A DNA stretch of 64,000 nt. It comes from Humibacillus sp. DSM 29435 (GTDB lineage Bacteria; Actinomycetota; Actinomycetes; Actinomycetales; Dermatophilaceae). The position numbers and the translations under genes were made by a program. Location of the stretch: contig NZ_MAST01000003.1 in NCBI RefSeq assembly GCF_001758225.1, forward strand, positions 120,494 to 184,493. The letters run 5' to 3'. Shown one piece after another: positions 48,752 through 59,200 of the stretch (its first letter is position 1; each line of letters begins with the position of its first letter). Under the pieces are notes generated by a model. The model saw only the letters and a list, made by a program, of their open reading frames with translations. It did no database searches and was not told where the DNA came from.

Positions 48752-50329
48752 TCACGATCTCGACCCCCCGGTGGCATGGGTGTCGGGGGTGTCACGGGGC
48801 CCGCTCGGGCGTTGCCCGACCACAGGCAGCTCTCCGGAGTCGGAGAGGATGGCCGAGGTGCTGTTGCGGTCTCGGGGTTGCTCCCGCCGGGTGGCCGCCG
48901 CTGGTGGACGAAGAGCCACCCCCCGCCGGCTGGCCACGAGCAGACCGGCGAAGTAGGTGCCCATCGCCACCCCGGCCGCGAGCGCGAGGCCCGTGCCGAA
49001 CGCCTGGGCCAGTGTCGACAGGCCCGAGCTGACCCCGGTCTCGTCGGGGCGGGTGACGATCTTCGAGATGCCCTGGTAGGCGAGGCGACCGGGCAACAGG
49101 GGCACGATGGCCGCCGTGGTCACCGACAGCGCGGAGACCCCGACCCGTCGGGCGAGCAGTCGAGAGGCGAACCCGACGACGGCCGCGGCGAGCCCGGCCG
49201 AGGTGATTGCCCCGAACTCCAGACGTTCACCGAGAGCGACGATCGACCAGCCCATGACCCCCGCGACGGCGGCCGCCACCACGACGCGACCCCGGCAGTA
49301 CGACCCCACGGCGAAGGCGACGGCGATGGCGGCCGCACAGACCAGCTGCACCACGATGTCGTCGGTGAGGCGGGTGCGAGAGGTGATCGCGATCGGCAGG
49401 CCGAACCGTTGCCCGAACGAGAGCACCAGCGAGATGCCGACGGCGATGCCGACCGACAGCACGACGACCTCGAAGGCGCGGGCGGCGGCCGTCACGTAGT
49501 AGCCCTCGATGGCGTCCTCGGCGGTGCCGACGACTGACATCCCCGACAGGAGCAGCACGATGCCGGCGGCCACGATGAGAGACGGTGACACGTCGCCGAA
49601 GAACCTGAGGCCTTTCGACTGGGCGAAGACCACCAGGGTGGCGACCACGGTGGGGATGGCGGCACCGATGGTCTGGGAGAAGAACGAGGTGATACCGGCG
49701 TTCGAGAGCCAGTTCTGAACTCGTCTGACGAGCAGCGCCGTGAAGAAGCTGAGGATGACGATGAAGGGACCGGCGCCGAGGAGGCCGGCCGCGCCGGCGG
49801 CCAGCACGCCCCCAGCGGTCGTGACGACCCACCGACGGTAGGGATGCGGTGAGCTGACGACGCTCTCGAACTCGACGCGTGCCTCCTCGACCGGCCTCGG
49901 GTCGTTCGCGAGCGAGATGATGAGGTCGCGCAACCGTTCGAGCCGGGTGAAGTCCTGGGTGCGGAACTTCAGCACCCGCATGGCGGTCATCGGGTCGGCG
50001 TGCGGACCGCGGTGGTACGACACGGTGACGGAGGTGTAGCTGACGTCGACGTGCACCGCGTCGAGCCCGTAGGCCCGCGTCAGCAACAGCACGGTGGCGG
50101 TCACGTCGGCCGCGGCAGCGCCGGTCGACAGCATCGCTACGCCCGCCCGCATGGCGAGGTCGATGACGGCCTGGGCGGTCTCGCGGTCAACCCCGTCGGG
50201 GCCCGTCCAGGTCGGGATCTCGTCGGTCGGGGGGCCTTCGGCACGCACGGCCCTGCGCGTGCCGGCGCGCAGTGACGGCCGCGACGGTCGCGCGGACGTC
50301 GGCCGGGTCTTTCGGTCGATGCGCGCCAC
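48752..50329 (-). CDS. Threonine/serine exporter ThrE family protein
   Basis: A 525-residue membrane protein with a soluble N-terminal part (QAVIDLAMRAGVAMLSTGAA, typical of ThrE/DUF1212) and about ten hydrophobic helices, such as VVTTAGGVLAAGAAGLLGAG, FIVILSFFTALLV and FEVVVLSVGIAVGISLVLSF. The second half has LPGRLAYQGISKIV and the Gly-rich helices of the ThrE C-terminal domain. Both halves sit in one chain, as in Corynebacterium ThrE. The GTG start is at 50329; longer frames upstream are not protein-like. It diverges from the aminopeptidase gene. It exports small hydroxylated amino acids or related compounds. Confidence 0.9.
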   Translation of the reverse strand: MARIDRKTRPTSARPSRPSLRAGTRRAVRAEGPPTDEIPTWTGPDGVDRETAQAVIDLAMRAGVAMLSTGAAAADVTATVLLLTRAYGLDAVHVDVSYTSVTVSYHRGPHADPMTAMRVLKFRTQDFTRLERLRDLIISLANDPRPVEEARVEFESVVSSPHPYRRWVVTTAGGVLAAGAAGLLGAGPFIVILSFFTALLVRRVQNWLSNAGITSFFSQTIGAAIPTVVATLVVFAQSKGLRFFGDVSPSLIVAAGIVLLLSGMSVVGTAEDAIEGYYVTAAARAFEVVVLSVGIAVGISLVLSFGQRFGLPIAITSRTRLTDDIVVQLVCAAAIAVAFAVGSYCRGRVVVAAAVAGVMGWSIVALGERLEFGAITSAGLAAAVVGFASRLLARRVGVSALSVTTAAIVPLLPGRLAYQGISKIVTRPDETGVSSGLSTLAQAFGTGLALAAGVAMGTYFAGLLVASRRGVALRPPAAATRREQPRDRNSTSAILSDSGELPVVGQRPSGPRDTPDTHATGGSRS

Positions 50330-50405
50330 CCCCGCACCATATGCCGCCGGGGCGTGCCCACTGAAACGGCCGGTGTTTGGCTGGTCATGGCACCATGAGC
50401 GAGTG

Positions 50406-51920
50406 ATGAGCGAAGCGCAGAAGAAGTCACCCAGCCGGGCCCGCCCGACCACCGACGAGTTCCGGGCCTTCGTGGCGAGCGGCTGGTCGTCTCGACCGAC
50501 CGGCACCACGCCGCGAGCCGACGTTGCCGACCACGCGGCGAAGCGGCGCGAGGCCGTGAGCGCAGCCTTCGCCGGCGAGCGGCTCGTCATCCCGGCGGGT
50601 GGCCTGAAGGTGCGCAGCAACGACTGCGACTACGTGTTCCGCCCACACTCCGCCTTCGCCCACCTGACCGGGCTCGGGAGCGACCGTGAACCGGATGCCG
50701 TGCTCGTGCTCGAGCCCACCGGGGCCAGCGGCCACGAGGCGATCCTCTACTTCCGTCCGCTCGCCGGCCGCGACACCGATGAGTTCTTCGGCGACTCCCG
50801 CTACGGCGAGTTCTGGGTCGGCGCCCGCCCCACCCTGGTCGACATCGAGAGCGAGCTGGGAGTCACCGCCCGGCACATCGACGAGTTCGCCGACGCCGTC
50901 GCGAAGGATGCCGGAACCGTGACGGTTCGCGTCGTTCGTGACGCCGACCCTGAGGTCGCTGCCGTCGTCGACGCGGCCCGCACCGCGACATCCGGGCAGG
51001 AGGGCGCCCAGAGCGAGGCCGCCGCCGAGACCCAGCAGACCGCCGACGACGAGCTCTCGGCCTTCCTGTCGGTGCTGCGCTTCGTCAAGGACGACTGGGA
51101 GGTCGAGCAGATGCGCGCGGCGGTCGAGGGCACGCATCTCGGCTTCGACGCCGTGATCGCCGACCTGCCCGAAGCGGTGCGTCGCGGTCGCGGTGAACGC
51201 TGGGTCGAAGGAGTCTTCGGGCTGCACGCCCGCCACCACGGCAACGGCGTCGGCTACGACTCGATCGCCGCGAGCGGCGACCACGCCAACACCCTGCACT
51301 GGATCAAGAACACCGGTGACGTGCAGGAGGGCGACCTGCTGCTGCTCGACGCCGGGGTCGAGGTCGACGCCCTCTACACGGCCGACATCACTCGCACCCT
51401 TCCCGTCAGCGGCACCTTCACCGATGCGCAGCGTGAGATCTACGACGCCGTGTTCGCGGCCCAGGAGGCGGGCATCGCCGCCTGCAAACCGGGCAACACG
51501 TTCTCTGACGTGCACGCGGCCGCGATCCGGGTGATCGCCGAGCACCTGCACGCGTGGGGCCTGCTGCCCGATGGCGTCGACGTCGAGGCGACGCTCGACG
51601 CGGAGCATGGCCAGTACCACCGCCGGTGGATGGTGCACGGCACCAGCCACCACCTCGGCCTCGACGTGCACGACTGCGCACTGGCGACGCGCGAGCAGTA
51701 CTCCGACGCCGAGCTGCAGCCCGGCATGATCATCACCGTCGAGCCGGGGCTCTACTTCAAGGCCGACGACGAGCTGGTGCCGGCGAAGTTCCGCGGGAAC
51801 GGGGTGCGCATCGAGGATGACGTGCTGATCACCGACGACGGGCACGAGAACCTCTCGGCGGCGATGCCGCGCACGAGCGCCGACGTCGAACGGTGGATCG
51901 CCGACGTCTGGGCCCGCTGA
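50406..51920 (+). CDS. pepP: Xaa-Pro aminopeptidase (PepP type, M24B)
   Basis: A 504-residue aminopeptidase P. The N-terminal creatinase-like domain has NDCDYVFRPHSAFAHLTGLG. The pita-bread catalytic domain shows the metal ligands in LLLLDAGVEVDALYTADITR (two Asp), MVHGTSHHLGLDVHD (His), MIITVEPGLYF (Glu) and NGVRIEDDVLIT (Glu). It removes N-terminal residues before proline. ATG 50406 is used; the GTG three bases earlier is possible and both lack a strong ribosome binding site. The central stretch GQEGAQSEAAAETQQTADDE is a low-complexity linker. Confidence 0.95.
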   Translation: MSEAQKKSPSRARPTTDEFRAFVASGWSSRPTGTTPRADVADHAAKRREAVSAAFAGERLVIPAGGLKVRSNDCDYVFRPHSAFAHLTGLGSDREPDAVLVLEPTGASGHEAILYFRPLAGRDTDEFFGDSRYGEFWVGARPTLVDIESELGVTARHIDEFADAVAKDAGTVTVRVVRDADPEVAAVVDAARTATSGQEGAQSEAAAETQQTADDELSAFLSVLRFVKDDWEVEQMRAAVEGTHLGFDAVIADLPEAVRRGRGERWVEGVFGLHARHHGNGVGYDSIAASGDHANTLHWIKNTGDVQEGDLLLLDAGVEVDALYTADITRTLPVSGTFTDAQREIYDAVFAAQEAGIAACKPGNTFSDVHAAAIRVIAEHLHAWGLLPDGVDVEATLDAEHGQYHRRWMVHGTSHHLGLDVHDCALATREQYSDAELQPGMIITVEPGLYFKADDELVPAKFRGNGVRIEDDVLITDDGHENLSAAMPRTSADVERWIADVWAR

Positions 51921-51930
51921 CGTTCGCTCG

Positions 51931-53229
51931 TCAGGATGTCTGGCTGGGAGGCGGCGGTGTCATCGACCGGATGCCGGGAGGCGCTATCGGCGAGCCCATG
52001 GCCGGCCCGGCGGGGGGCAAGCCGGTGAACGGAGCCGGCCCCGCCGGCGCGGTACCGGTGGGGGTCTCAGGAGTCCCTGTGGCGGCGCCTTCCCCTGACC
52101 CTGTCGATGGCACCGAGCCGTTTGACGACACGGAGCCGTTCGACGACACCGAGCCGTTCGGGTCGAGGTAGGACAGCGGCTTGCTCCACTGGTCGACGAG
52201 CTTCACCACACCGGAGGCGTTGTCAGCCTGCAGACCGGAGCCGATCACCTCGGGGCGGCAGCCGGGCGCCACGTCGACCACAGCGGGCGGGCCGCTCGGG
52301 TATCGCAGCACGAGACGGAAAGCGCGCTGCCGGCCGTTCTGGGCTCCGTCGGCCGGGGAGCAGACGTGGGTGCTGGGGGCGGTCGACAGCGCGCGCAGGG
52401 CCGCCACGACCTGAGCGCTCTGGTCGACGTCGAGTGCCGTCGGGATCTGGCTGTCGCGCCCCGTTCGGCAGACCGTGACCAGGGGTGCGCCCTCGGGGGC
52501 CAGCGAGCGGTCGTCGCCGAGACGGCCCAACGAGAAGGCCGAACACGCCGGCCCATCGCTCGGGGGCGGGCCCGAACGAGACCCGACGATCGACTCGATG
52601 ACGTTGCCTACTCCTTTACCGGCCACGAACGTGCCGTTCGTGGCCGCGGCGCAGGCGTTGGCGTCAGACTTCGCCGCCACCCACGTGACGGCCGTAGGCG
52701 GAGGGCCGCCGTACAGCGCGCCGACGAGGTAGACCGACTCGTTCCTGATCATCAACGTGCAGGGCCCGGGAGGGCCGCCGCCCCGCGGGGCCCACGCCAG
52801 CAGCTCGGTGATCTGGGCCCGCTGGGTTGTCGTGGCCACGGTGCGACGCGCGATCCGAAAGGGGGGGCCCAGCGGCGGAGGCGAGGTGTCGCCGGTGCCG
52901 AGCCTGAGGTCGAGCACGGGGTAGGCGCACACGACCATCGACGTCGGTGGGTGGTCGGGCAGGAGCCGGGCAGCGGCGTCGATGCCGCTGGGAGCCTGCG
53001 GCACCGTGAGGCCGGCGGGGTCGGTGATCGTGGCGGGGCAGGCCAGGCCGCCGTCGGGCAAGGTGTGCGCACTGACCACCGAACGAGTCGTCACGGGTGG
53101 CGGCTCGGCTTGCGTCGTGTGCACGCCACCGGGTCCGGGCGACGTCTCGGTGCCACAGGACGACAGCGCGAGCGCGCTGATGGCGAGCAGGGTCGTGAGC
53201 GTGATGCCGCTTCGCCGGCCAGGGTGCAT
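51931..53229 (-). CDS. Lipoprotein of unknown function
   Basis: A 432-residue exported lipoprotein: a short basic start (MHPGRRSG), a hydrophobic helix LTTLLAISALALSS and a lipobox ending at Cys25 (LSSCGTE). ATG 53229 follows GGAGGTCTCGTC. The mature part is rich in Pro, Gly and Thr with several cysteines (VVCAYP, PCTLMIR, PACSAFSLG, HVCSPADG) that could form disulfides. Near the C-terminus an 18-bp repeat encodes NGSVSS units (about 52118-52160), followed by a Pro-rich tail. I do not recognise a family. It converges with the aminopeptidase gene with a 10-base gap. Confidence 0.8.
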   Translation of the reverse strand: MHPGRRSGITLTTLLAISALALSSCGTETSPGPGGVHTTQAEPPPVTTRSVVSAHTLPDGGLACPATITDPAGLTVPQAPSGIDAAARLLPDHPPTSMVVCAYPVLDLRLGTGDTSPPPLGPPFRIARRTVATTTQRAQITELLAWAPRGGGPPGPCTLMIRNESVYLVGALYGGPPPTAVTWVAAKSDANACAAATNGTFVAGKGVGNVIESIVGSRSGPPPSDGPACSAFSLGRLGDDRSLAPEGAPLVTVCRTGRDSQIPTALDVDQSAQVVAALRALSTAPSTHVCSPADGAQNGRQRAFRLVLRYPSGPPAVVDVAPGCRPEVIGSGLQADNASGVVKLVDQWSKPLSYLDPNGSVSSNGSVSSNGSVPSTGSGEGAATGTPETPTGTAPAGPAPFTGLPPAGPAMGSPIAPPGIRSMTPPPPSQTS

Positions 53230-53301
53230 GACGAGACCTCCGTGTCGATTCCTCACTCTGGAAGACACCCGGGAGCAGAGAATCGTTGCGGTTTCGCGCG
53301 G

Positions 53302-53925
53302 TCAGGCCTGCGGGTCGCCGGGGGGCTGGTTCGGGCCCGAGGTAGACGTGCTCGACGAGGTCGACGAGGTCGACGGCGCTGATGACGTCTCAGAAGCGTG
53401 AGAAGCACTCCAGTGCTGGACCGGCGTGGTGACGATGCCGGCCTCGGCCAGGAGCGACCGGCCCTGCTGGGCGAACTTGTGCTCGACGAACACCTCGTAC
53501 TTGGTCGCCACGACCTGGCTCACCGACGAGAAGTCACGCGCGCCACGGGTGAAGGCATAGCCCACGAGCGACCAGACCAGCCCGAAGGCGAGGCCGTAGA
53601 GGCAGGTGTAGATCAGCAACGAGAACGGGTTCGTACCTCCGGCGAAGAGCGAGATGATCAGGCCCACGAAGAGACCGAGCCACAGGCCCGACAGGGCGCC
53701 GCCGAGTGCCACCCGGCCCCAGGTCAGGCGGGCCGTGACCCGTTCGAGCTGCTTGAGGTCGGTGCCCACGATGAGGCAGTTCTCGACCGGGAACTGCTGG
53801 TCCGAGAGCGTGTCGACGGCCTTCTGGGCATCGAGGTACTTCTCGAACGTGCCCAACGACATGGGGTACTCGAGAGACAGCGTCGGGAAGCCGGGACGGC
53901 CAGGACCCTTCGGTTGCAGGCTCAT
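53302..53925 (-). CDS. General-stress-protein-like membrane protein
   Basis: A 207-residue protein of the YflT/general stress protein 17M-like kind: the N-terminal domain (TFEKYLDAQKAVDTLSDQQF, then VENCLIVGTDLKQLERVT) has a ferredoxin-like pattern seen in this family. Two membrane helices follow (LSGLWLGLFVGLIISLF and LLIYTCLYGLAFGLVWSLVG). After VVATKYEVFVEHKFAQQG comes a Ser/Thr-rich tail. ATG 53925 follows GGGGTC. The precise role is unknown; a stress link is from family knowledge only. Confidence 0.85.
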   Translation of the reverse strand: MSLQPKGPGRPGFPTLSLEYPMSLGTFEKYLDAQKAVDTLSDQQFPVENCLIVGTDLKQLERVTARLTWGRVALGGALSGLWLGLFVGLIISLFAGGTNPFSLLIYTCLYGLAFGLVWSLVGYAFTRGARDFSSVSQVVATKYEVFVEHKFAQQGRSLLAEAGIVTTPVQHWSASHASETSSAPSTSSTSSSTSTSGPNQPPGDPQA

Positions 53926-53989
53926 GACCCCATTGTCTCACTGGGCCCGGAGTTCCCCGAACCAGGCGGCGCCCCGTCGGCGCGTCGCG

Positions 53990-55192
53990 TCATGGCTTGA
54001 GGCGGTAGTCCTCGACGAGCCGTCGGCCGATGATCATCCGTTGGATGTCGGCCGTTCCCTCCCCGATGAGCAGCATGGGGGCCTCGCGGTAGAGGCGCTC
54101 GATCTCGTACTCCTTGGAGTAGCCGTAGCCACCGTGGATGCGGAAGCTGTCTTCGACCACCTGCGAGCAGTACTCCGACGCCAGGTACTTCGCCATGCCG
54201 GCCTCGAGGTCGTTGCGCTCGCCGGAGTCTTTCTTGCGAGCCGCCTTGACCATCAGCTCGTGGCCGGCCTCGACCTTGACGGCCATGTCGGCGAGGCGGA
54301 AGAGCACGGCCTGGTGCTCGACGATCTTCTTGCCGAAGGTCTCGCGCTGCTGCGCGTAGGCCATACCGAGCTCGAACGCGCGCAGGGCGACTCCGCAACC
54401 CCGGGCCGCGACGTTGACCCGACCCACCTCGACGCCGTCCATCATCTGGTAGAAGCCCTTGCCCGGCTCGCCGCCCAGCAGCTGGGCGGTCGTGGTGAGG
54501 TGCGCATCGAGGATGAGCTCGGTCGTGTCGACGCCCTTGTAGCCCATCTTCTCGATCTTGCCGGGCACCGTGACCCCCTGCGCGGTCTCGCCGAACCCGG
54601 AGGTCTTGTCGATCAGAAAGGTCGACATGTTGCGGTAGACCGAGTCGGCCCCGGTGTCGGTCTTGACGAGCACCGCGACGAGGTTGGCCGAGCCGCCGTT
54701 GGTCAGCCACATCTTCTGGCCGGTGATGCTCCAGTCGTCGCTGTCACCGTCGCGCACGGCCTTGGTCTTGATGGCGCTCACGTCGGAGCCGCAACCGGGC
54801 TCGCTCATCGAGAAGGCGCCGCGGATCTCACCGGTCGCCATCTTGGGCAGGTAATGGCGCTTCTGCTCGGCAGTGCCGTGCTGGATGATCAGGTAGGCGA
54901 CGATGAAGTGGGTGTTGATGATGCCGCTGACGCTCATCCACCCGCGCGCGATCTCCTCGACGCAGAGCGCGTAGGTAAGCAGGGACTCCCCCAGACCGCC
55001 GTACTCCTCCGGGATCATCAGGCCGAAGATGCCCATCTGCTTCATCTGGTCGACGATCGCCTGCGGGTACTCGTCGCGGTGCTCGAGCTCGGTCGCCACG
55101 GGGATGATCTGTTCGTCGACAAACTCGCGAACCAGCTTGACCAGCTCGGTCTGCTCGTCGGTCAGGCCGTCGGTCTGCTGCAGTCGGGACAC
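53990..55192 (-). CDS. Acyl-CoA dehydrogenase
   Basis: A 400-residue FAD acyl-CoA dehydrogenase. Landmarks: GLMIPEEYGGLGESLLTYAL, FSMSEPGCGSDVSAIKTKAV, KMWLTNGGSANLVAVLVK, and RIHGGYGYSKEYEIERLYRE. The base is the glutamate in PMLLIGEGTADIQRMIIGR, at the position typical of short- and medium-chain enzymes. GTG start at 55192. The sequence resembles the enzymes that work beside MaoC dehydratases in branched or dicarboxylic CoA oxidation. It lies 64 bases upstream of the stress-protein gene on the same strand. Confidence 0.94.
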   Translation of the reverse strand: MSRLQQTDGLTDEQTELVKLVREFVDEQIIPVATELEHRDEYPQAIVDQMKQMGIFGLMIPEEYGGLGESLLTYALCVEEIARGWMSVSGIINTHFIVAYLIIQHGTAEQKRHYLPKMATGEIRGAFSMSEPGCGSDVSAIKTKAVRDGDSDDWSITGQKMWLTNGGSANLVAVLVKTDTGADSVYRNMSTFLIDKTSGFGETAQGVTVPGKIEKMGYKGVDTTELILDAHLTTTAQLLGGEPGKGFYQMMDGVEVGRVNVAARGCGVALRAFELGMAYAQQRETFGKKIVEHQAVLFRLADMAVKVEAGHELMVKAARKKDSGERNDLEAGMAKYLASEYCSQVVEDSFRIHGGYGYSKEYEIERLYREAPMLLIGEGTADIQRMIIGRRLVEDYRLKP

Positions 55193-55330
55193 GCGTCATC
55201 GCCGCCAATGAGTCGAGTGGAGCCGGGTGAGGCTCCGGGGAAATGAATCCAGAAGTCGACTCGAGTATGCCGCCGCCGTGACGCGCAGGTGGCCGAGCCC
55301 TCGTGTGAGGGTGGACACCTGTGGCGCTGG

Positions 55331-56209
55331 TCACCAGAGCTGGCCGAAACCGACCCTCCGGGCGGCCACCGGGCCCTCGAGCGTCGACCGCTGGTCGAAG
55401 TCGCCGCTCTTGAGCCGAGCGGTGACCGCAGTGTGCAGCTCGCTTCGGCTGCTGTCGGGCCGTTCGCGCAGGGCGCCGAGGAGGTGGTAGGTGAACGCGC
55501 CGTTAGAACGACCGTCGAACGTGGCGTCAGCGGCGGTCTGCGCCGGTCGACAGGCGGCGTACAGCACCGGCTTGCCGGTGGCGCGGCCCCGAGGCTTCGT
55601 CAGCTCGACGAGCGCCTTTCGATCGACCGTTCGGGGTGGCGTGCTGGCCCGGATCTCACGCACGCGACCGAGCCCCTTGATGGTCGGGGGCGGTAGGTAG
55701 CGAGGGCGCCGACCCAGCAGTGCGGCCTGCATGACGTCGTCGAGGTCCTTCAGGCCCGTGCCGCTGTGACACGTGTCGAGGATCACCTCGAGCAGCACGC
55801 CCTTGGGCACGCCCGCGAACAGGTCGTGCAGCTCGTCGTCGACGATGACGGTGTCGCGGCTCCACTGGTCACCCGACCGAGCGATCTCGTGGCAGGCGAA
55901 CGCCTCGTCCAGGCCGTCGGGCTCGTCGTCACCTCCCGGCTCGTTGGGCACCTGCGTGCCGTGGCTCGAGAAGCTGAACACCAGGTGGTCGCCCGGCTCG
56001 GCGGCTTCGACCATCGAGGTCAACGCCTTCATCACCGCCGGCTTGGTCGCGTCGGAGTCGCAAAGCACCGTGGTGGCCGACCCTCTGAACCCATAGGTGC
56101 GCAAGGTTGCCGCGATGTCGTGGGCGTCGTTGACGCAGCCACTGAGCCAGCTGCTCATCGGTAGCGTGGCGAACTCGTTAATGCCGACACAGACTGCTCG
56201 TCGAGCCAT
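55331..56209 (-). CDS. Caspase-like cysteine peptidase (C14)
   Basis: A 292-residue stand-alone caspase-fold protease. The N-terminus MARRAVCVGINEFATLPMSS is the first strand and loop; SGCVNDAHDIAATLRTYGF is the early helix. The catalytic dyad is His83 in FSFSSHGTQVP and Cys147 in VILDTCHSGTG. The acidic loop GGDDEPDGLDEAF between them is typical of bacterial metacaspases. The C-terminal half has LYAACRPAQTAADATFDGRS and GAFTYHLLGALRER. ATG 56209 has AAGGGAAAG upstream. An alternative GTG at 56293 overlaps the stop of the CHAT gene and would add a Thr/Arg-rich repeat N-terminus. It is encoded after the alpha/beta-hydrolase-CHAT gene in the same direction. Confidence 0.92.
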   Translation of the reverse strand: MARRAVCVGINEFATLPMSSWLSGCVNDAHDIAATLRTYGFRGSATTVLCDSDATKPAVMKALTSMVEAAEPGDHLVFSFSSHGTQVPNEPGGDDEPDGLDEAFACHEIARSGDQWSRDTVIVDDELHDLFAGVPKGVLLEVILDTCHSGTGLKDLDDVMQAALLGRRPRYLPPPTIKGLGRVREIRASTPPRTVDRKALVELTKPRGRATGKPVLYAACRPAQTAADATFDGRSNGAFTYHLLGALRERPDSSRSELHTAVTARLKSGDFDQRSTLEGPVAARRVGFGQLW

Positions 56210-56230
56210 GTCACTTTCCCTTCGTGTCGT

Positions 56231-56275
56231 GGTCCTTCGGGTGGTGGTCTTTCGGGTGACGGTCTTTCGGGTCTT
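56231..56275. repeat. 15-bp tandem repeat between the CHAT and caspase genes
   Basis: Three consecutive units near GGTCTTTCGGGTGAC (56231-56245, 56246-56260, 56261-56275), with a weaker fourth before them. The period is a multiple of three and the caspase frame is open across it, where it would read as Thr/Arg/Lys units (TRKTTTRRTTTRR). Confidence 0.85.
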
Positions 56276-56289
56276 GGTGCGGATGCCGG

Positions 56290-59200
56290 TCACGCCCGTT
56301 CGAGCACGGCATCCGGCCTCGCGTAGACGACATAGGCCAGCCAGGTGGGGTCGCCCGCATCTCGAGCGGCGCTGCGAGCCGCGATGCTCGCGACCGACAT
56401 GGGGTCGCCGGCGAGCAGCCGCTCGTAGAGCCTCTCGACGAAGACCCGGGCGGGTTGCTCGTGCACCGACCAGAGGCATGACACGAACGCCGAGGCGCCG
56501 GCGTCGAGAAAGGCCTTGGCGAAGCCGCCGACCGTGGTGAACAGCTCACCCGTGCGGCCGGTCTGGCAGGCGTTGAACACCACGAGCGGGCCGGGGCCGA
56601 CAGCGGGACGGGCGTTCTCACTGACCGTGATGGCCGCGAGATACTGCTGCTCGACGGTGCTGCCGCGGAGGCGGCCCTTGAGCAGCACTCGAGCGTCAGC
56701 GATGTCGGTGCTGCTCGCCGCCCCGTGGCCGGTGAAGTGCAACAGGTCGAAGCGACCTCCCCGCAGCAGGTCTCGCACGCCGGCCGGGGTCGCGGTCACC
56801 GCCTTGGCCCCGAAGCTTTCCTGCAGGAAGGCCTCCTCCTCCTGACCTTGCTGGTTGCTCAGGCTCGGGTCGGCGTAGACGGGGCAGATCGAGCGGGCTC
56901 GGCCTTGCCGAACGCGAATCTGCCGGGGCGGGAAGCTGCCCAGCTGCCAACGCACGAGGCCTCCCTCGGCCAGAAAACGTGGCGCCTTCTGCCGAGGCCC
57001 GGTGGGTGGTCGCAGATGCACGAGCTCCCACGGCACGTAGGGCTCGTCTGCGTAGACGATGAGGTCGTCCAGCTCGTCGCGGTGCTCCCAGAGGTAGGAC
57101 TGCAGGTCACGCTGGAAGAACTGCCGAAAGAGCGTGGCGCCGATGTCCTGAAGGGCGGCCAGCTGCTCGGCAGGGCTGTCGGCCGTGGCGCGCACGGTCG
57201 CGTCGACCTGGTCGAGCGCCTTGGCCACCTTGGCGTCACGGTCGGTCATCGGCAGCGACTCGAAGATGCGCGCCGGTTCGCCGCTCACGACGCGAACGGC
57301 GTACTGGTAGACGATCTGGCCGCCCGGCATCAGGCGCTCGACGATGTCGATGCACGGCAGCCCCTCGAGCTCGGGCGCGTCGATGCCGGTGTGCACGACG
57401 GCCTGGGCCAACGGTGAAACGGCGCCGAAGGCGGTCTTCGAACGCTTCGCCACCGCCTCGGCGTTCAGCCCCATCGTGGCGATCGGCACCCGGCCCTGCC
57501 GGACGACCACGGTGATCACGACCGGGCCCGCGGCCAGCGCGGTGCCCACGAACTGGAGCTCGGAGATGCCGCCCCCGGCAGGCAGGGTGAAGACGTCGGG
57601 CTCGAGGCTGCTCATCTGCACGTTCGTCTTGCCGATGACCTGCACGGTGAGTGGCCGATCGGCAACCACTACCACGTTCTCGGTGCGGTGACTGGTTCCA
57701 TCAGAAGCGGCAATCGCCTTGCGTGAGATGCGAACCCGCACTGTGAACGCCACGGCGGGGGCCACGGTGGCCGGCATCTCGGCGGCGAGCTGCGCGGGCG
57801 TCGCCGCCTCTGGCTGCCCTTGCTCACCCTGACCGCCGTCGCTCGGCTCGGCCGACTCGCTCGCCGGCGGCACGGCTTGGCTGCCTCCGCGTCCGGGCTG
57901 CGGGAGCGAGGGAGGCGATGGGGGCGGCGGCGAAGACGGAGGAGCCACCGGGGGCGGAAGCGAGGGTATCGGGTCGACCATGTCGATACCCCTGTCGTGC
58001 TCGTCGTCTCCGACCCAAGCCTCGGCGCCGGCCTCGGCCTCCGCCGTGGCACCGGTCTCGGCCTCGGCGCCGACCTCGGCCTCGGCGCCGGTCTCGGCTT
58101 CAGCCTCGGCCTCGAGCTCGACCCCGGGCTCTGCCGCTGCGCCCAGGCCCTGCTGCAACCAGCGGCTGAGGGCGTCGACGAACCGCGGCTGCGAGAAGTA
58201 GTTGCCGTGGTAGACCTCGTCGTTCGTGCCGAAGTCGAGGGTGTCGGCGACATAGTGGTCGCCGGGCAGGCCGATGGCGCTCATGGATGCCTTGTCGACG
58301 ACGAGGTCGTTGTCGCCCTTGAACAGCTGGTCGACGAACCCCTCGGCGAGCTTCACCGCCAGCTCACGAGGGAACTCCGGCGGGCGATGGCTGTCGTCGA
58401 GGAGCGTGACGTGGAAGTTCGACGAGACGACGAACCAGTGGGTGCCACTGGTCGGCTGCCCGGGCTGAAGAGCATTGATGGTCTTGACGAACGCGCTCTT
58501 CGGCATCATCGCGGACAGGCCCGGCACCTCGTGACCCTGCGCGGCGTACGACACGAGGTACTTCACGAAGGCCGCGATGCCTCTGAGCGCCCCGCCGACC
58601 ACCGCGACCACGGGCGCCGCGCCGGGAAGCAGGGCCAGCCCTCGTGCCGCCACCGCGCCGAGGTTCGTGTAGAGGTCGACGAGGTCGCCCCACCGCTCGG
58701 GGTCGGCCAGATGCGTCCCCCCGTTCGTGGCGGCGACGAACACGATCTTGTCGACGACGGCCGTCCAGCCCGACGGGGGCAGAACCTCCTCGACGAAGGC
58801 GCGTGTCGTGAGCCCACCGCGGCTGTGCGTGATGATGTCGATGGTCATCCCGGCCGACGCCGGGTGCTTCGACAGCCGCTCGAGCAGGTCGGTCGCGTTC
58901 TGCCGTGGATCGAGGCTCAGGGTCTTGTGGTCGTAGCCGATCACCGCGTCGTAGGAGTGCACGGCGTTGGCGAGAAAGACCTGCCCCGCCACGCCGAGAG
59001 CCAGTGCCCCGAAGCCTCCGATGGTCGAGCTGAACGTGCCGTGCACGAAGAGCAGGATGCGGGTCGGGCGGTCGGTCGGCAGGTGCAGCTCGTCCAGCGT
59101 CTCGAAGGGCTGCCACTGGCTCAGCTGATCGCCGGTGAGGTGCACCAGACCCGTGCGGACGTTCTGCTCCAGCTTGTCGACCACCTTGTCGAGCACCGCG

